A stretch of DNA of 64,000 nucleotides from Notamacropus eugenii (taxonomy: Eukaryota > Chordata > Mammalia > Diprotodontia > Macropodidae): positions 59,123,865 through 59,187,864 of the forward strand of contig NC_092874.1 in assembly GCF_028372415.1 (NCBI RefSeq), read 5' to 3'. Numbering within the stretch: the stretch's first letter is position 1; each line of letters opens with the position of its first letter. The notes under the pieces are model-generated. The model was not told the origin of the DNA. It was given only the letters and a program-made list of their open reading frames with translations, and made no database searches. Position numbers and translations under genes: made by a program. This document shows, in pieces, positions 48,001-61,737 of this stretch.

Positions 48001-51000
48001 AATTTTGTAAACTTCAAACATGAAAATTTCAATATGCAAAGAACAAAAAATGATGATCATATGTGAAACTAAGCTTCTAGTGTATAAAGTTATATTGAAA
48101 GTAATTTTAAAATGTAGTACTTTAGATGTAGCTCTCTTGGCATATGAGTAGGTTATGGTCTGTCTTTACCCACCATGGTTTATTTAAACTAGTTTTAAGA
48201 CTAGGCCATGAATCTATTGTAAATATAATCATATAGCATTTTCCAAAGTCCTGTTCCAAAAATAAAGGACTTTTGAATTATTCATGCATTGATTTCCCCT
48301 CTGCCCCAAGTAAAGATTTGACTATTTTACTATATGTATATATTATTGAATACTTAGTTTTCCAACTTGAATAAATTTTTCTAGTTGACAATTTGTCTTT
48401 CAGAATTTTTAAAAAATGTGCATAGTTTTATTTCATTTGATCCTCACAACAACCTTGGAAGGTAGGTGCTATCATTTTATAGGTTAGGAAACAGGTTAAA
48501 TGACTTGCCCAGGGTCACACAGCTAGTGTTTGAGGTGGGATTTTGTTGACTCCAGGTCAAGTGCGCCACCTAGTTTCTATACATGTTTGTAAAACAAATT
48601 TTTATTGATATTTTCTGTTTCTTGCCTTACCGTAGTTATCCCACATTAACCTCCTTCCCCCCTTTCTGAAAACATGTGTAATGTATGACACCTGTGGACC
48701 TCCCTCCTCCAAGAAGGGGTAGGTTGAAGGTGTCTTCTCATATCTCTTCATTTAAGTCCTTTTTGATCTTTACAATTTTTTTACTTTTTTATTTTTTGGT
48801 TTATAATTTTCCTGTCCATTTACGTTGTTATAGTCACATTGTATATTTATTTCTTGGCTCGGGATTGCATATTTAAAAAAAACATTTTTTTTCAATATGT
48901 GAAAATCTACTTTCTCTTATTTTCCTTTCCCTACTTGACTGAGAATGAGATAAAAAACAAATCCCTGTTATAAACATGTATAGTCAAGCAAAACATGTCT
49001 AAAAAATAAGTATCTCATTTAGCACTTCAGTCTTTTCCTTCTTGTTTTCTCCCCTCCAGCCCCTGGGCATAGGTCCCTTCCTCAGTCCATCTTGGATCTG
49101 TGACCCAGAACTGGGTAATAGACAATAAGTTTTCCATTTGGCACATGTGTCTGTACTGTTAGGAGTCTGAGATTTCATCTTGGTTTGGTGCATAGCTTCT
49201 CTTTGCTTTGGAGTGTTCAACCAAGTACTCCTGCTGCCTGCCTCCCCACAGCTGGCCCCCTGGTGTCCAAAGACACTGTATCTCCCCCTGTGCCAACCTG
49301 GGCTGGTAAAGTGACTCAACTGTGACTTTATTGTAAACCCTAACAAGTCAACATTGGAAGAGCATTGAAACTGGTGTTAGCAGAAAACTGAATTTGAATA
49401 CTGGTTTCTGTTCTTTGCTATTTTACCTTGGGCAGAGCCTTAACCTCTTTGAACCTGTTATCTTCTTCATAAAATAAGAATGGTAGTAACAGCAACAATG
49501 ATGCAATACCTACTTAACAAGGTTGTTTTCATGAAAGGTTTTTTGGAAAGCTTAAACATTGACAAGTCAACAAACATTTAGTAAGTACTTAGTATATACA
49601 TACATACATATACATACACACCTGGCATCCTAGTAATTGCTAGAGATGCACATACAAACAAAATGACAGTCCCTGCCCTCAAAAGGCTTACATTCTAAGG
49701 GGAAAGGACCATATACAAAAAGGAGTTGAAAAGAGGTGAGGGTGAGAGATGTTAGATACCCAAATTGGAATGTGGTGCAGTCTGGAGAGTAACAAGTAGA
49801 GCTGGCAAAGGAAATGAAGGATGACTGGTTTAGGCCTAGGCCTTTCTTCTGAAAAGAGGTTCTGAGAGAAATTCATCGGTTGGAAAAGAGGGCTTCAGGG
49901 ATGGAGGAAGTTGAGTGAACAGATGAGAACAGACCACGGGCGCACTGCCAGAGTGAAAGCACTTGTGGCATGGTGGTGAGTCTGAAATAGGGAGGGGAGA
50001 AAAGGATACATAGGTAAGTGTAGAAGATGGAAGAGAGATTTATTTTTGAGTGGTACATTAATATAGATGGCCTGTGTATTCCCTGGAACTACTTCCAAAA
50101 AACCTTTGGTTATTGACTTCTGTGTCAAATGACTGGACTTCACTACTAGCTGAGAACCGCCCTAACAGATGTGTGTGAAGGCAGTCAGATGTAGAGGGTG
50201 AGAAAAGTTCCAGGTGTGAATCAGAATACAGATGGCTTGATTTTATATCTGTTTTCCCTGGTCTAAATGCTAGTAAAGAAAAAGAACATGACCTTTGGAA
50301 TTACTCTTAGTTCTCTTTAGATAGTCTCACTGATTTCTAGAGAAAATTGCTTTCTTGTTTGTCATTGATTACATTTTGAGGATTCAGTTGTCTTTTTTTT
50401 TTTTATAAGGTTAATGGTAAATAATTTTTTAAACGTACCATGGGATCTTACTTATCTAAAGATTTTTCTCCCTTCCCTGGGTAAAATCTACTTTGACAAA
50501 GCTGAAGTTGGTGACCATTGTTCCTTCCCTTCAGAACTTTTGCTAATTGAGAAGACCATAAAATCAATCAGTCAGAAGTTTAAGAACCCTTGATTTTAGC
50601 AGAACCATTGACATGTTTAGTGTTATGTGGTATGCAAATGTTTGTTATGCTTTCTCAATACTCTAGGTTTTTTTTTACTCCTAAAGGGCCCCCTCCCCCA
50701 CATCCCATTATTATAGTAATGAAAGTCAAATAATATTTTATTCATATACACTATACGTATATATGTACACACATTTGTGTATATACCTGTTGTATTTATA
50801 TATACACACTATATATGCCTATATATATATCTATATATCTTTAGTGTATATGAAATGATATATTATCCCTGATGTTCATTACTATGATAGTGGGCAGTGA
50901 TGAAAGAAACTTAAGTCTCTGAAAAATTGGGGAGCACTTCAGCGCCGGGCTTCATTGTGAATCAGAGAAAATGCAGTAAGACAAGGGAGATCATAGAAAG

Positions 51001-54000
51001 TTGAAAGTTAGTAAATTAGATCATTAGGCAGAGTATAAATACTTCTCAGACCAAAGATTAAGATCCTATTTAAAACACACACACATTTAGGACTCAGTGG
51101 AGGATACATAGTCTGTTCCTCTAAATGCTCACTGTTACTTGTGTCTGCTGATTGATGGGGCACTAGAGCTTGCTCAAATGTATAGGAAGCACCAGGAGCA
51201 GTGGATAGAGTTCTGGAGTAGCAATCAGAAAGGCCAGTTCACATCCCACCTTAAAAACTTTCTAGATCTGTGACTGTGACAGTGTCATTTAACCTCTTTG
51301 CCTCAGTTTTCTCATCTGTAAAATAAAGATGTATAATGATTGATAGCATCAAATTTTGATTGCACATATTCCTTGGGCTGTTTCTCAGTGCCACAGAGGC
51401 ACTCCGATTAGTTCTTTAACAAAAGGAGACTTACCTTTAATTTCAAGTTGGTTAAACTGAGTGAAACAAGCCCCTTGGCCTCTTAAGTTCTCCCTGGTGG
51501 TCTGCCAGCCAAGCATAAGTGAGCACTTATCCTCATTGCTTTTTTGTACATAAGTGACTTGGAAATAATGTCAGTAGCCTGAGTTTTTAGTCCCTGGAGC
51601 ACTTAAGAGTCAAGGATGTTTTAAATACCTTTTAAAGAAAAAATAGCCTAACTTACATAGAAGTGGAGAAAGTGCTTTGGCTAATGGCTGTGTAAGTATA
51701 GCAAGTATTAGGTAAGAGGCGGGACCTGACCTGAAAATAACATTGCCATAGCATAAGGGGGAAATCTCAGAGAGGAAAGGAGAAAAGGAATCTTTGCTCA
51801 AAAGATCAGGTATTTGTAGTTAAAATAAGCTTTATAAGCAATGTAAGTGAGCTTTGATAAATATTTGTTGAATGACTGACTGATGAACATTTAGTGCAGA
51901 ATATTAAATGAGATATAGTGGGGAGTTTGCAATTCAAAGAGAAGAAATGGTACTGGATACCTGCTCTTGAGGAATTATTTTATAATCTATCTATATTGGG
52001 GGGAAAAATCTAGGGATAGGAAATGGAATAGTGGTTTCATTAGTTTAGTGAACTCCCAGATATAGAAACTCCCTCAATTAATGCAAGTCAGCAGTCTCTC
52101 TGTAACTTACAGCTCTAGAGAGTTGCCTAGAACATTAAGAGGTTAACTAACTTGCCAGGCTCACATAGCCAATAGGTCTGAGAAGAGGTGGGAGACTGAA
52201 CCCTAGGTCTTCCTGGTTTTGAGACTAGCTCTGTTTGCCATGCCAGATTACCTTTCAATTGAAAATACGAGATCTAAGTCTCATTTCCTTTTTTGACAGA
52301 ATAACTCAATTGGTAGATTAGGGGGATGTCATTGATACATAGCATCAGCATTTCAACAAGTCATTTGACAGAGTTCCACAATATCCTTGTCCACAGAAAT
52401 GGAGAGATATGGGCTAGTGTTGTGGTACTGTTAAGTAGATTTAGTTGAGTGACCAAACTCAAAGAGTGATGATTAATGAATGCTGTCAGGTCCCTAGCAG
52501 AGTGTTTGCATTAATCTGGCCTATCTTTTGTCTTGTTTATCATTGATTTGAATAAGGGAGGGCATACTTATCCGAATCAGGGTTCAAAAAAATTTTACAG
52601 GCTAGGACAATGGATTGAATTGAAGTTAAAAAAAATTAATAGGGATAAACATAAATGAAGCCGTATAATCAAGTTAAAAAAATGTGGAGGTTTATATACT
52701 GCTGGGGGCTGCAGGGTGGTGCATTTGAGTGCCAGGCCTGGAAGGCTAATCTCCAAGTTCAAATGTATCTGTGTGACCTCGGGCAAGATATTTAACCCTG
52801 TTTGCCTTAGCTTCCTCATCTATAAAATGAGCTGGAGAAAGACATGGTAAATGGTAAATCACTCCAGTATCTTTACCAAGAAAACCCCTTACAGAAAACC
52901 TCCTGAAGAGTCAAACACAACTGAAATGACCGAACCATACACTGCTGTACCACAAACATCAACCGTGAGGTTAGGGATGGGTTTCTTCTTACTACTCAAT
53001 AAAAGCTTCCTTTGGGAACTTGGTTTTAAATTGCATTCTGAAGGTTAGAAAGGAAGAACCTAACAGATGGTGAGAAAATTGAAGGTGCCTAGGACAAGTT
53101 AATAGAAAGTTAACTTGATTAGGGCATGGTATATGGGTGGGGGCATCAACTTGCATTTTAAATAGTTTATTTTTGTCATTTCCGCCTTTTATTGGGGTTA
53201 CATAACTGTCTCTTCCTCTGTTCCTCCCTCTCTTGCCCTTGATACAGATTTGTAAGTACCTATGTTTCACAAATAACACATGGAGAAACTGGAGTTCTTA
53301 GACTCCAGCTTCTAACAGGTTCACTCTTGATCTAGGCAGACAGGAAGGTCAGGAAGACAACTTTGGAGGGGTTAATAATCTTACTTTAATCTAGTTTTCT
53401 CAAAGGGATTGCTGTTAATGAGAGCAACAGCTCCTACAGCATTCCCTAATCATCCTTCTTGTAAGGGGCCAACAAGAAGGGGAGGCAACTATCCCTGTGT
53501 TTCCATGTGATCAGTTGAGAAGGTACAGCATTCCAGCTTGTGCCCTCCCCTAAATTCCCTCAAGCCTCAGGGGGGGCCGGTTGAAGCAAACACAGACTCC
53601 CCCCAAGCCTTGATAAATAGAGGTTGATCATGGCAGGTTTTACAATACCCAAATCCCATATGAGTTCTTTCCTCAGTGACAGTGCCCTCTTGCTTTTTTT
53701 AGGGCAGCAGACAAAGAAGGCATTTTGCCAGCAATAGCTTCACAAGTTTACATTATCTCACCGTTATGTCTCACTGTGCCGTTGAAGTGGATATTTACAA
53801 TTTTAAGCACAAATGTTTATATTATGTATCATTATATAACATTGTGCAAGAGTTGGGGAGATGTTTACAAATCATGAGTCTGGGAAATAGAGATTGTTAT
53901 GGCTATGGATCCTGGGAAATTAAATTCTTCTAAGAAAGAATAGCAAAATTCACCTTACATACAGCATGTAAAGCCATACTACGCATATTTCTGTTGATCG

Positions 54001-57000
54001 TTTCTTTCTCTGGAAGTTTATAACCTCTCCCTTTATAGTTTATTTGATCATGTATAGTACTTAGGATAACTTGGTTAACAATTATTTTTTGAAGAATATT
54101 ACTGTTACTGTATACATCATTTACTGGAGTTTGCTCCACTTTTCATTAATTCATGCAAATCTTTCCATGTTTTTCTAAAATCAACCAGGTCATCATTTCT
54201 TATTGCACAGTAGTAGTATTCCATTGCAACCATATGCCATAACTTGTTTGCCCATTTCCCAACTGATGGGCATCCCTTCAAAGTCCAGTTCTTTGCCACC
54301 ACAGAGCTGCTGTACATATTTTAGAACATACAGGTTCTTTTTTGTTTTTCCTTGATCTTGGAAACAGACATAATAGTGATATTCCTGGGTCAAAGGGTAT
54401 ACTCAGTTTTATAACTCTTTGGACCTAATTCCAGATTGCTCTCCAAAATGATTAGATCAGTTCACAGTTCTACCAACAATGTATTCATATATCCAATTTT
54501 CCGCATCCCCTCCAATATTTATAATTTTCTCCTATCATTTTAGCCATTCCGATGCTTGTGAGAGAGTACCTTAAAATTGTTGTAGTTTGTATTTTTATTA
54601 TCTGTAATGATTTTCATGACTATATGTAGTTTTGATTTTTTTCATCACATAACTTACTCTTCATATCTTTTGACCATTTATCAATTGGGGAATTATTCTT
54701 TTCAAGTTGACAGAGTTCTCTATATATTTGAGATATGAGACTTTTATCCAAGAAACTCTGTGAAAAATTTTCCCCCAGTTCTGTTTTCCTTCTAATCTTG
54801 GCTACATTGGTTTTATTCATACAAAACCTTTTTATTTTAATGTAATCAGAATTATCTGTGTTACATCTCACAATGCTCTCTACCTCTTGTTTATTCATAA
54901 ATCCTTTTCTTATCCATAAGTCTGATAGATAAAGGGTTCTTCGTTCTTATTTTCTTATGATGTCTTCCTTTATATCAAGGTCATGTATCCATTTTGACCT
55001 TAACTTGGTAAATGGAGTAAGATATGGATATAACACCTAATTTCTGCCAGACTGCTTTCCGGTCTCCTCAACAATTTTTACCAAATAGTGTATTTTTATC
55101 CCAGAAGCTTAAATCTTTACATTTGTCAAACACAAGGTTACTATAATCATTTACTGCTGTGTAATTTTTATCATTTTTTAGGGCTTTAGTCTTTGTTTTT
55201 TCAGAATTCAAATCAAGGATAAAAATTCTATGCTTCCCTTTTCCTTATTCTCCAGGTGCTTTTGTAAGAACAACTCCAAGAGTAGACTCTTACCTTGAGT
55301 TTTAGAGTACCTCAAAAAAGAGCATAGTAGATTAAGATCCTCCTTTCCTTCCTTTTTCATCTCTTTTAATTTTATAAAAATAAATCACCAGTGGTTAATT
55401 CCTATTAGCTAATTAAAATAATAATTTTTGATGATGATTGTGATTGTAAACTGCAGAAGTTTTAATACTTGTGGTTTGCTTTTTTTAAATTTTAGAACAC
55501 AAAGTAATAATAGTGGGATTGGATAATGCAGGGAAAACCACCATTCTCTATCAATTGTAAGTATGACTATTCAAGTTGTTTTAATTGTATTTTTTGTATA
55601 AACAATAAAAAGTGAGGTATCTATTATACAATCGAAATCAAATATCAAACTAGATTAAAATGTAATTGGGACATGTTTAACAATAAGTAAAAATAATACA
55701 AATAGATAAAATTAATTTGTACTCATCTAAGTCAGTATGCATCTCTGTATTTCTATTTGATTTTGACACTAATGATCTAAAATATTTGAAAAGATGTCAT
55801 TGCATATAGACTTTATTTTGTCAGATCTAAAATATCTCAAAAAGCTTAAAATAACTCAAAGCCTTTTTGCCCTTGAGGATCCTTGTTCCTTTTTGGGATT
55901 TGTGAAAATAGTGTAAAACTGAAGCATATATCTGTGTATCTCAGGGAATGCCCAGCACAAAAGTAATGGCTGAAAGTAAAAAGTAGATAATAACTCACAT
56001 TTCTAGAGTGTTTTGTGATCCTCCTAGCAGTCTTGAGGTTCATAGGTGCCTAGCTAACACCCCCTCACCCCAGCTCCCCCCATGGAAAGCATTATCTCTG
56101 AAGAAAGTATTAAAAGCTTTCTAACTAATTATGGCCCTTCTGATTATAGGAATATTTCCTGAAGAGAGTATAAGATCCAGATCATTCTTGCTTATAGAGG
56201 TTGAAAATGTTTCAGTAGATGAATAGTTATACTTAATCTTGAAGGATTTCAAAATTTGATTTCCATCAAATCCATTTCTCAGAATCACCTCCATTTTCCT
56301 TTCACTGTCAATGAAATGGTAATCCTTGTGAAATTAAGTATGGTATTTTGTGTTGTAGGCATTTACCAAATAGATGTCATGTATTAGTGTGAATCTGCCA
56401 ACTTTGCCTTTTTAGCTCCTCCATCATCATCAGTTCACTGTCAGCCTGACCATTTAAATCTCCCTTCATTTGTCTATTGAAACAGTTTTTAGAGTCCCAG
56501 AATGTCAGTGCTACAAGGAACTTTAGGGATCATCTGATCCAGCCTCCTCATTTATAATGGTCCACTAGCCCAGCATTTTGAAGTGATTTTCCCAAGAGGA
56601 TACAGTTAATAGTAGCAAGACAAGAGCTAAAGTCTAAATTGCCTGCCTTTATGTCAGGACCTGCATCTGACTGCCCCCTTCTTGTAACATGCTTCTTGTG
56701 CTACATTTTTGCTGAAAGTAACTTATGAGTAGCACTTAATAGGGAATAGTAATAAAGTAAATGATTTCTTAGTCTTCAGGTATTTTAATGTAATAATCTG
56801 AACTTTTCGAAAGTCTATTGTTAAAACTTTAAAATGTTTGAAGAAATGTAGAAAATTCAGGAGTTCTGCTTGCCCTATCTAATGCTTACTTTTCAATGAT
56901 CATGTAGTTTGTGACATAGTAACCTGAAAGGAATGTAACATTGTAATTAATTATAATTAATATTTTAAAAGATTGATCAAGGACTGTACCCTAACTCTTG

Positions 57001-60000
57001 AGGAGTGACTTTGATCCAAATTAATTTTCCAAATAGCAAACCTCTTGTAAGCCTCTTACCAAAAAGGTTTACTGAATAGCTTGTATGATCTCTCTCTTCT
57101 CACAGCTTAATGAATGAAGTGGTCCATACCTCTCCAACCATAGGAAGCAATGTTGAAGAAATAGTTGTGAAGAACACTCATTTTCTTATGTGGGATATTG
57201 GTGGTCAGGAGTCACTGCGGTCATCATGGAATACTTACTACTCTAACACTGAGGTATATTAAAAAGTCATTGGAAAATAAATATGCATACAGATAGCAAA
57301 CCCAAATACCAGACAGGCTAGACATTGATGTAGGTTCAGAGGATCCTCATATCCAAGCAGGCACCAAATATTATTTTTCTTTTTCATTGCGTCTCATATT
57401 CAAGCCTTTCTTTCCATTCTCATTGTTGACACCTTACCAAGCTTTCTTCACATCACAGTTTACTTACTGCTGTTGCCTTCTAGCCCATAGACTCACAGAA
57501 TGTTAGGATTGGAAGTTATCTAATGTTTAAGGCCCTTTTAAATAAATACATTTGAGATCAGCTCTAAGACTTAGAGACAGAGAGGACATTATTAATAAAA
57601 ACAAAATAATACTGAAAGTCTGTTTCAGTGCCTCATTGTAGTGCAGGAAATAAATATTTTCATTTTCAGGCTATTCATTTTTAATTGGGCTTAGAATTTT
57701 ATTAGGTGAGGTAGTAGGTTAGCTCTTTAAGACTTAAGTACACCATTGTCACCCAGAGTAACTAGAGATCTTCTTTCAAAGTGAAGTCATGAGTATTTAT
57801 ATTAAAGTTCCTTTTTTATGTCAAGACTTTTTCCTAACAATATATGTATTTACTACAAAATGTATGTATATTCAGACTGAGAGGAAACTAAGCAAAAGCC
57901 TTAACCACAGGGTGACTTAATTTCTATTTCTTCTGTCAAGTGAAATTCTGACACTGGCAGTTGTTGGGAAGGGAGTAGGAGAAGAGCAGAAGTTTTTGGA
58001 ATAGAACGCTGTTTAAAAAGCACAGCAGCTGGTGCTTTTATCCAGAGCACAAAAGTATCTCCAGCTGGGAAGAGAACACAGTGTAGCAATAAAGGTGCCT
58101 TTGATGACTAGGTCAGAGTTGACTACAGCTGATCCGTGTTGTGTTAAGAAAGCAAACAAAGCATTTGAGAGGGTAATTTTTGAAATTGCTGAAGCCTTGG
58201 AAGATTTTTGAATATAGTGTGTATTCAGCTCTCAGACATAGAGATTGTTTGTTACTGTCACCTCCTGTCACAGAGGGCTTTTTAAGTGGGTAATGTGTAT
58301 CCACAGATGTCAAGAATATTAAAGTTAATTCACTCCAGCACAATATCTTGACCTTAAGACCCAGAGTTTGACTTGGTAGTCACCAAATGCTTTCTCCAGA
58401 CTTGTATGTCTGCCGTCCTTCCTTTCACATTAACATGTAAAAGTGCCTTGCTTTGTCTGTTGTTACAATAACAATATTTATCTTGAATAGTAACAATAAC
58501 AACCTCTAATTTTATTATTTTTGGAGAGATTTTTTTGTATGACAATGAGTTATCTGTCTTCTGCTTTGTCTCATATCCATTCAGATGCTATCATTTTTCC
58601 TTTCCTTCTCAGATTCAGATCTCATTTTTCTCATTCTTAACACCTTATTCCAGTCTTTGATCACATCACACTATAGTTGTTCTAGCTCATAGACCCATGA
58701 AATGTTAGAATTGGAAGTACCTTAGATATCAATTATTCTAGCTCCCTCATTTCATAAATGAGGAAAGTGAGGCTGAGAGAAGGGTAGTTGACTTGCCTGA
58801 ATTCACAAAATTTTCTAGTGGCAAAACTGGAAGTCAAGGTTTCTTGACTTTTCTTTTCCCGCTGTCATACTATTCTCTTTCCTGTTTTCTATCTTACTTG
58901 AGACCATTCTGGATGTAATTGTCATCTTTCTACAGCATCATTTTCCTCATTACCCCTGTTTTTAAAGAACCTGTAGTGGTTCTCTTTAAATTAGATTTAA
59001 ATTCCTTTGCCTCACTTTCAGGGTTAAGTTATCTAACCAAATTTTTCATCATATGCCTCCAGATTCAAAGAGTGGTATTTATTCCTCTTTTTCTGAAACT
59101 TCCTATTCTTTTATCCTAATTCAAGACCTACCTTGCCTTTAAACCTTCATTGCCTACTCTGGCTCACTTAGAAATGGTATTATCTTTATCTCAAAATCGA
59201 AATCTAGTGATAATGTACTGTCTTATATCTGTTAGTTTTAGAAAGAAGAAGATTGTTAAGATTTGCCTGTTGTCATCATCTCATAGAAAGGTGTTGTGAC
59301 CTAGGATCCAACAATAAAGTTCAGTATTTATGGAATTGAGGAATCTGAATGAAAGTCATACAAAGAAGTTTTCTCATCATTAAAAAAAGATCTAAATATT
59401 TAAATATATTTTATAAATTTTAAGTAATCTTTTGTAGTAATAATGTTGTTATACTATATGAAAATAATGTTTCTGTTGCTTGATAATGGATTTGGAGAAA
59501 TTTTTTGTGTGTCCAGTTCTAACCTTGAGTTTTATAAATAATACTGTAGGTATCAGATGTATTTGTCTATGAATGCATAAGTTCACTAACAAGAAGTTCC
59601 TGAAGTCATAGTGTAATTTTTTAAAGTGGATTAAAACTCTCATTTACTGTGTTAAACCAATGGTAGATCTTGCCAACATTTTATTTAAATACAAGGGAAA
59701 ATGCTAGTGGTGGGATGCGTGTGTGTGTCTGTGTTATTTTCAAACATTTTTCATGTGTTATGTAAGTGATAAACTTATAATTTCTTTCTAGTTCATCATT
59801 CTAGTCGTTGATAGCATTGACAGAGAACGACTGGCTATTACTAGAGAAGAGCTGTATAGAATGCTGGCTCATGAGGTAAATAGTTACATTTTTTGCTTGT
59901 TTTTAAATGATCTCAGTTACTAGTGCGTTGTCTTTTTAAATTGATTTTGCTTGATAATTATTTTATGGTTAGCATAATATGATATTGCTTGGTAATTGTG

Positions 60001-61685
60001 CCCTTAAAAGTAACAGATTAATCAGTATGATTAGTTAGAGAAACATAAATAATTGGTTAAAAGATATAAAAATAGTTTAGTTTATAGATGTCCAGTAAAT
60101 TTGATTTTTATTATTTTAAATGACTTTTCTTATTCTCCTCTTTTAATGTCCTTCTCTCATGCTACATGCTGGCCTGGATAGCATCCTGAGTTCTCAAAAG
60201 CTATTAATAATACTATTCTATTGAAAGTACCAACAGGTCCTACTTCAAGTAAGGACCCAGTAGCGGACTCTTGTGTTTTTGTGTGAGGACCAAACTAGGC
60301 TAAGTTTGAAGAGTCTCATTCCAGGAGGTTAACCACTGGATAATGAATGTTTTTGGCCATGTCAATACAGTCTGCCTAAGGTAATAGAGGAGTTGTAATC
60401 TGCTTTGGTGAGAGTAGTTACTCCCTCTGATGAAGCTGATACATCTTAAAAGTTTGCTTTTGTTAGGAACAATGTTACAAACATATTAAATGCCCTCAAA
60501 TGGTCTGCTACTTTTACAGTTGAGATTTTTATTGTGTCTCTACAAGTTAGTTTTTCTTCCTTATCAGTATTTGCACACAGTGAATTAGATTATGTATTTC
60601 TTCCTAAGTAAGGCAGTATTCTAAGATAAATGATTAAAACCAGAAATGCATGGTATTTTGAAAGAACTATCTTTTGAACTGATATTTTTAAACTTCAAAA
60701 AAATTGGCCAAATATGTGACCATACATTAAGATTAGAATATTAATTCTAGTTTAAGTAATTACTCTTATGTTTTAGTGTTGTCATTTAACTTTGACTCAT
60801 TGAAAGATTCCACTTATGCAAAATGAATTTAATGTATTTTCTACCCATCAGCAACTTAGAACATCTTTAAAATGAAGGTTGGCTATTTGGTAAAACTTAT
60901 TTTGGCTATAAGAAGTTTTAAAAAATTAAATGTTACTACCTGACAATTTTAAAATAGAATGAATTTTTTATAGCTGAAAAGATATTCTGTATTACTTTGT
61001 CTTTCTTCCAAATCCTTGCATAGTACTCTGCACGCATAGGGGCTTATTTATAAATGTTTACCATATCCCATTTCAGTTCTTAGATTTTTTTAATTGTTAC
61101 ATTTCAAATGTCAGAAATATTTTTATTATAGGATTTACGGAAGGCTGCTGTTCTCATCTTTGCAAATAAGCAAGATATGAAGGGGTGTATGACTGCAGCT
61201 GAAATCTCTAAATACCTCACCCTTAGTTCTATTAAGGATCATCCGTGGCATATTCAGTCTTGCTGTGCTTTAACAGGAGAAGGGTAAGCATTACTGCCTT
61301 GTAGAGAGACCTGATTAAATGATAATACTATTTTAGTTTCTCATTTCTCCTTAAATTTTCACATCATTCTTTTCTCTGTTGGTCTTTTTCCTTTTATTTC
61401 TCTTTGTGTACAGATTATTTTTATATTCTCATGAATATTGTTATTACACAATTTAATGACAGTGGTTTTTTGAAGCTCTTGCCATAAATGTTCCCATCTT
61501 TAAAAAAAAAAAACTTGTTTTAGGTTTATCAGTGAAGCAGGTTTGAAATAGTTGTCATCTGTGTAGTTGACACTTGATTTTATAAAGCCTTATCTGCTGT
61601 CCAAATCATTCTCAAATTAATAATAGTAATAATACCATGCTAGGACAATATTTTATTCGTAATTGACACATGCATACATATATGC

Positions 61686-61737
<52 letters not shown>

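Larger units (their letters stand above)
30854..55495 (+). other. ARL5B intron 1
   Basis: About 24.6 kb of intron filled with L1, L2, MIR and tRNA-type SINE relics, one hAT element, two microsatellites and a GC-richer stretch with a CTCF-like motif. Segments in which I see nothing are about 31110-32365, 39200-41030, 41160-42050, 44480-45280, 47170-48430, 50060-50740 and 52930-53925. Confidence 0.75.
57254..59791 (+). other. ARL5B intron 3
   Basis: It contains related LINE/L3-like tracts at 57350-57560 and 58560-58850. Both run from 'tctcatat' and 'catcaca' into 'catagac' and 'aatgttag-attggaagt', so they are two copies of one family. An L2-like block lies at 58860-59170. Stretches 57560-58550 and 59170-59790 hold nothing recognised. 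Confidence 0.6.

Noticed and set aside
48999-49346. A 115-codon minus-strand open frame
   Set aside because: No family similarity, and neighbouring sequence looks LINE-like. Frame length alone is not enough.
54117-54898. Several minus-strand frames of 66-92 codons
   Set aside because: They are pieces of a decayed L1 ORF2 C terminus, so they are annotated as one LINE relic, not as genes.
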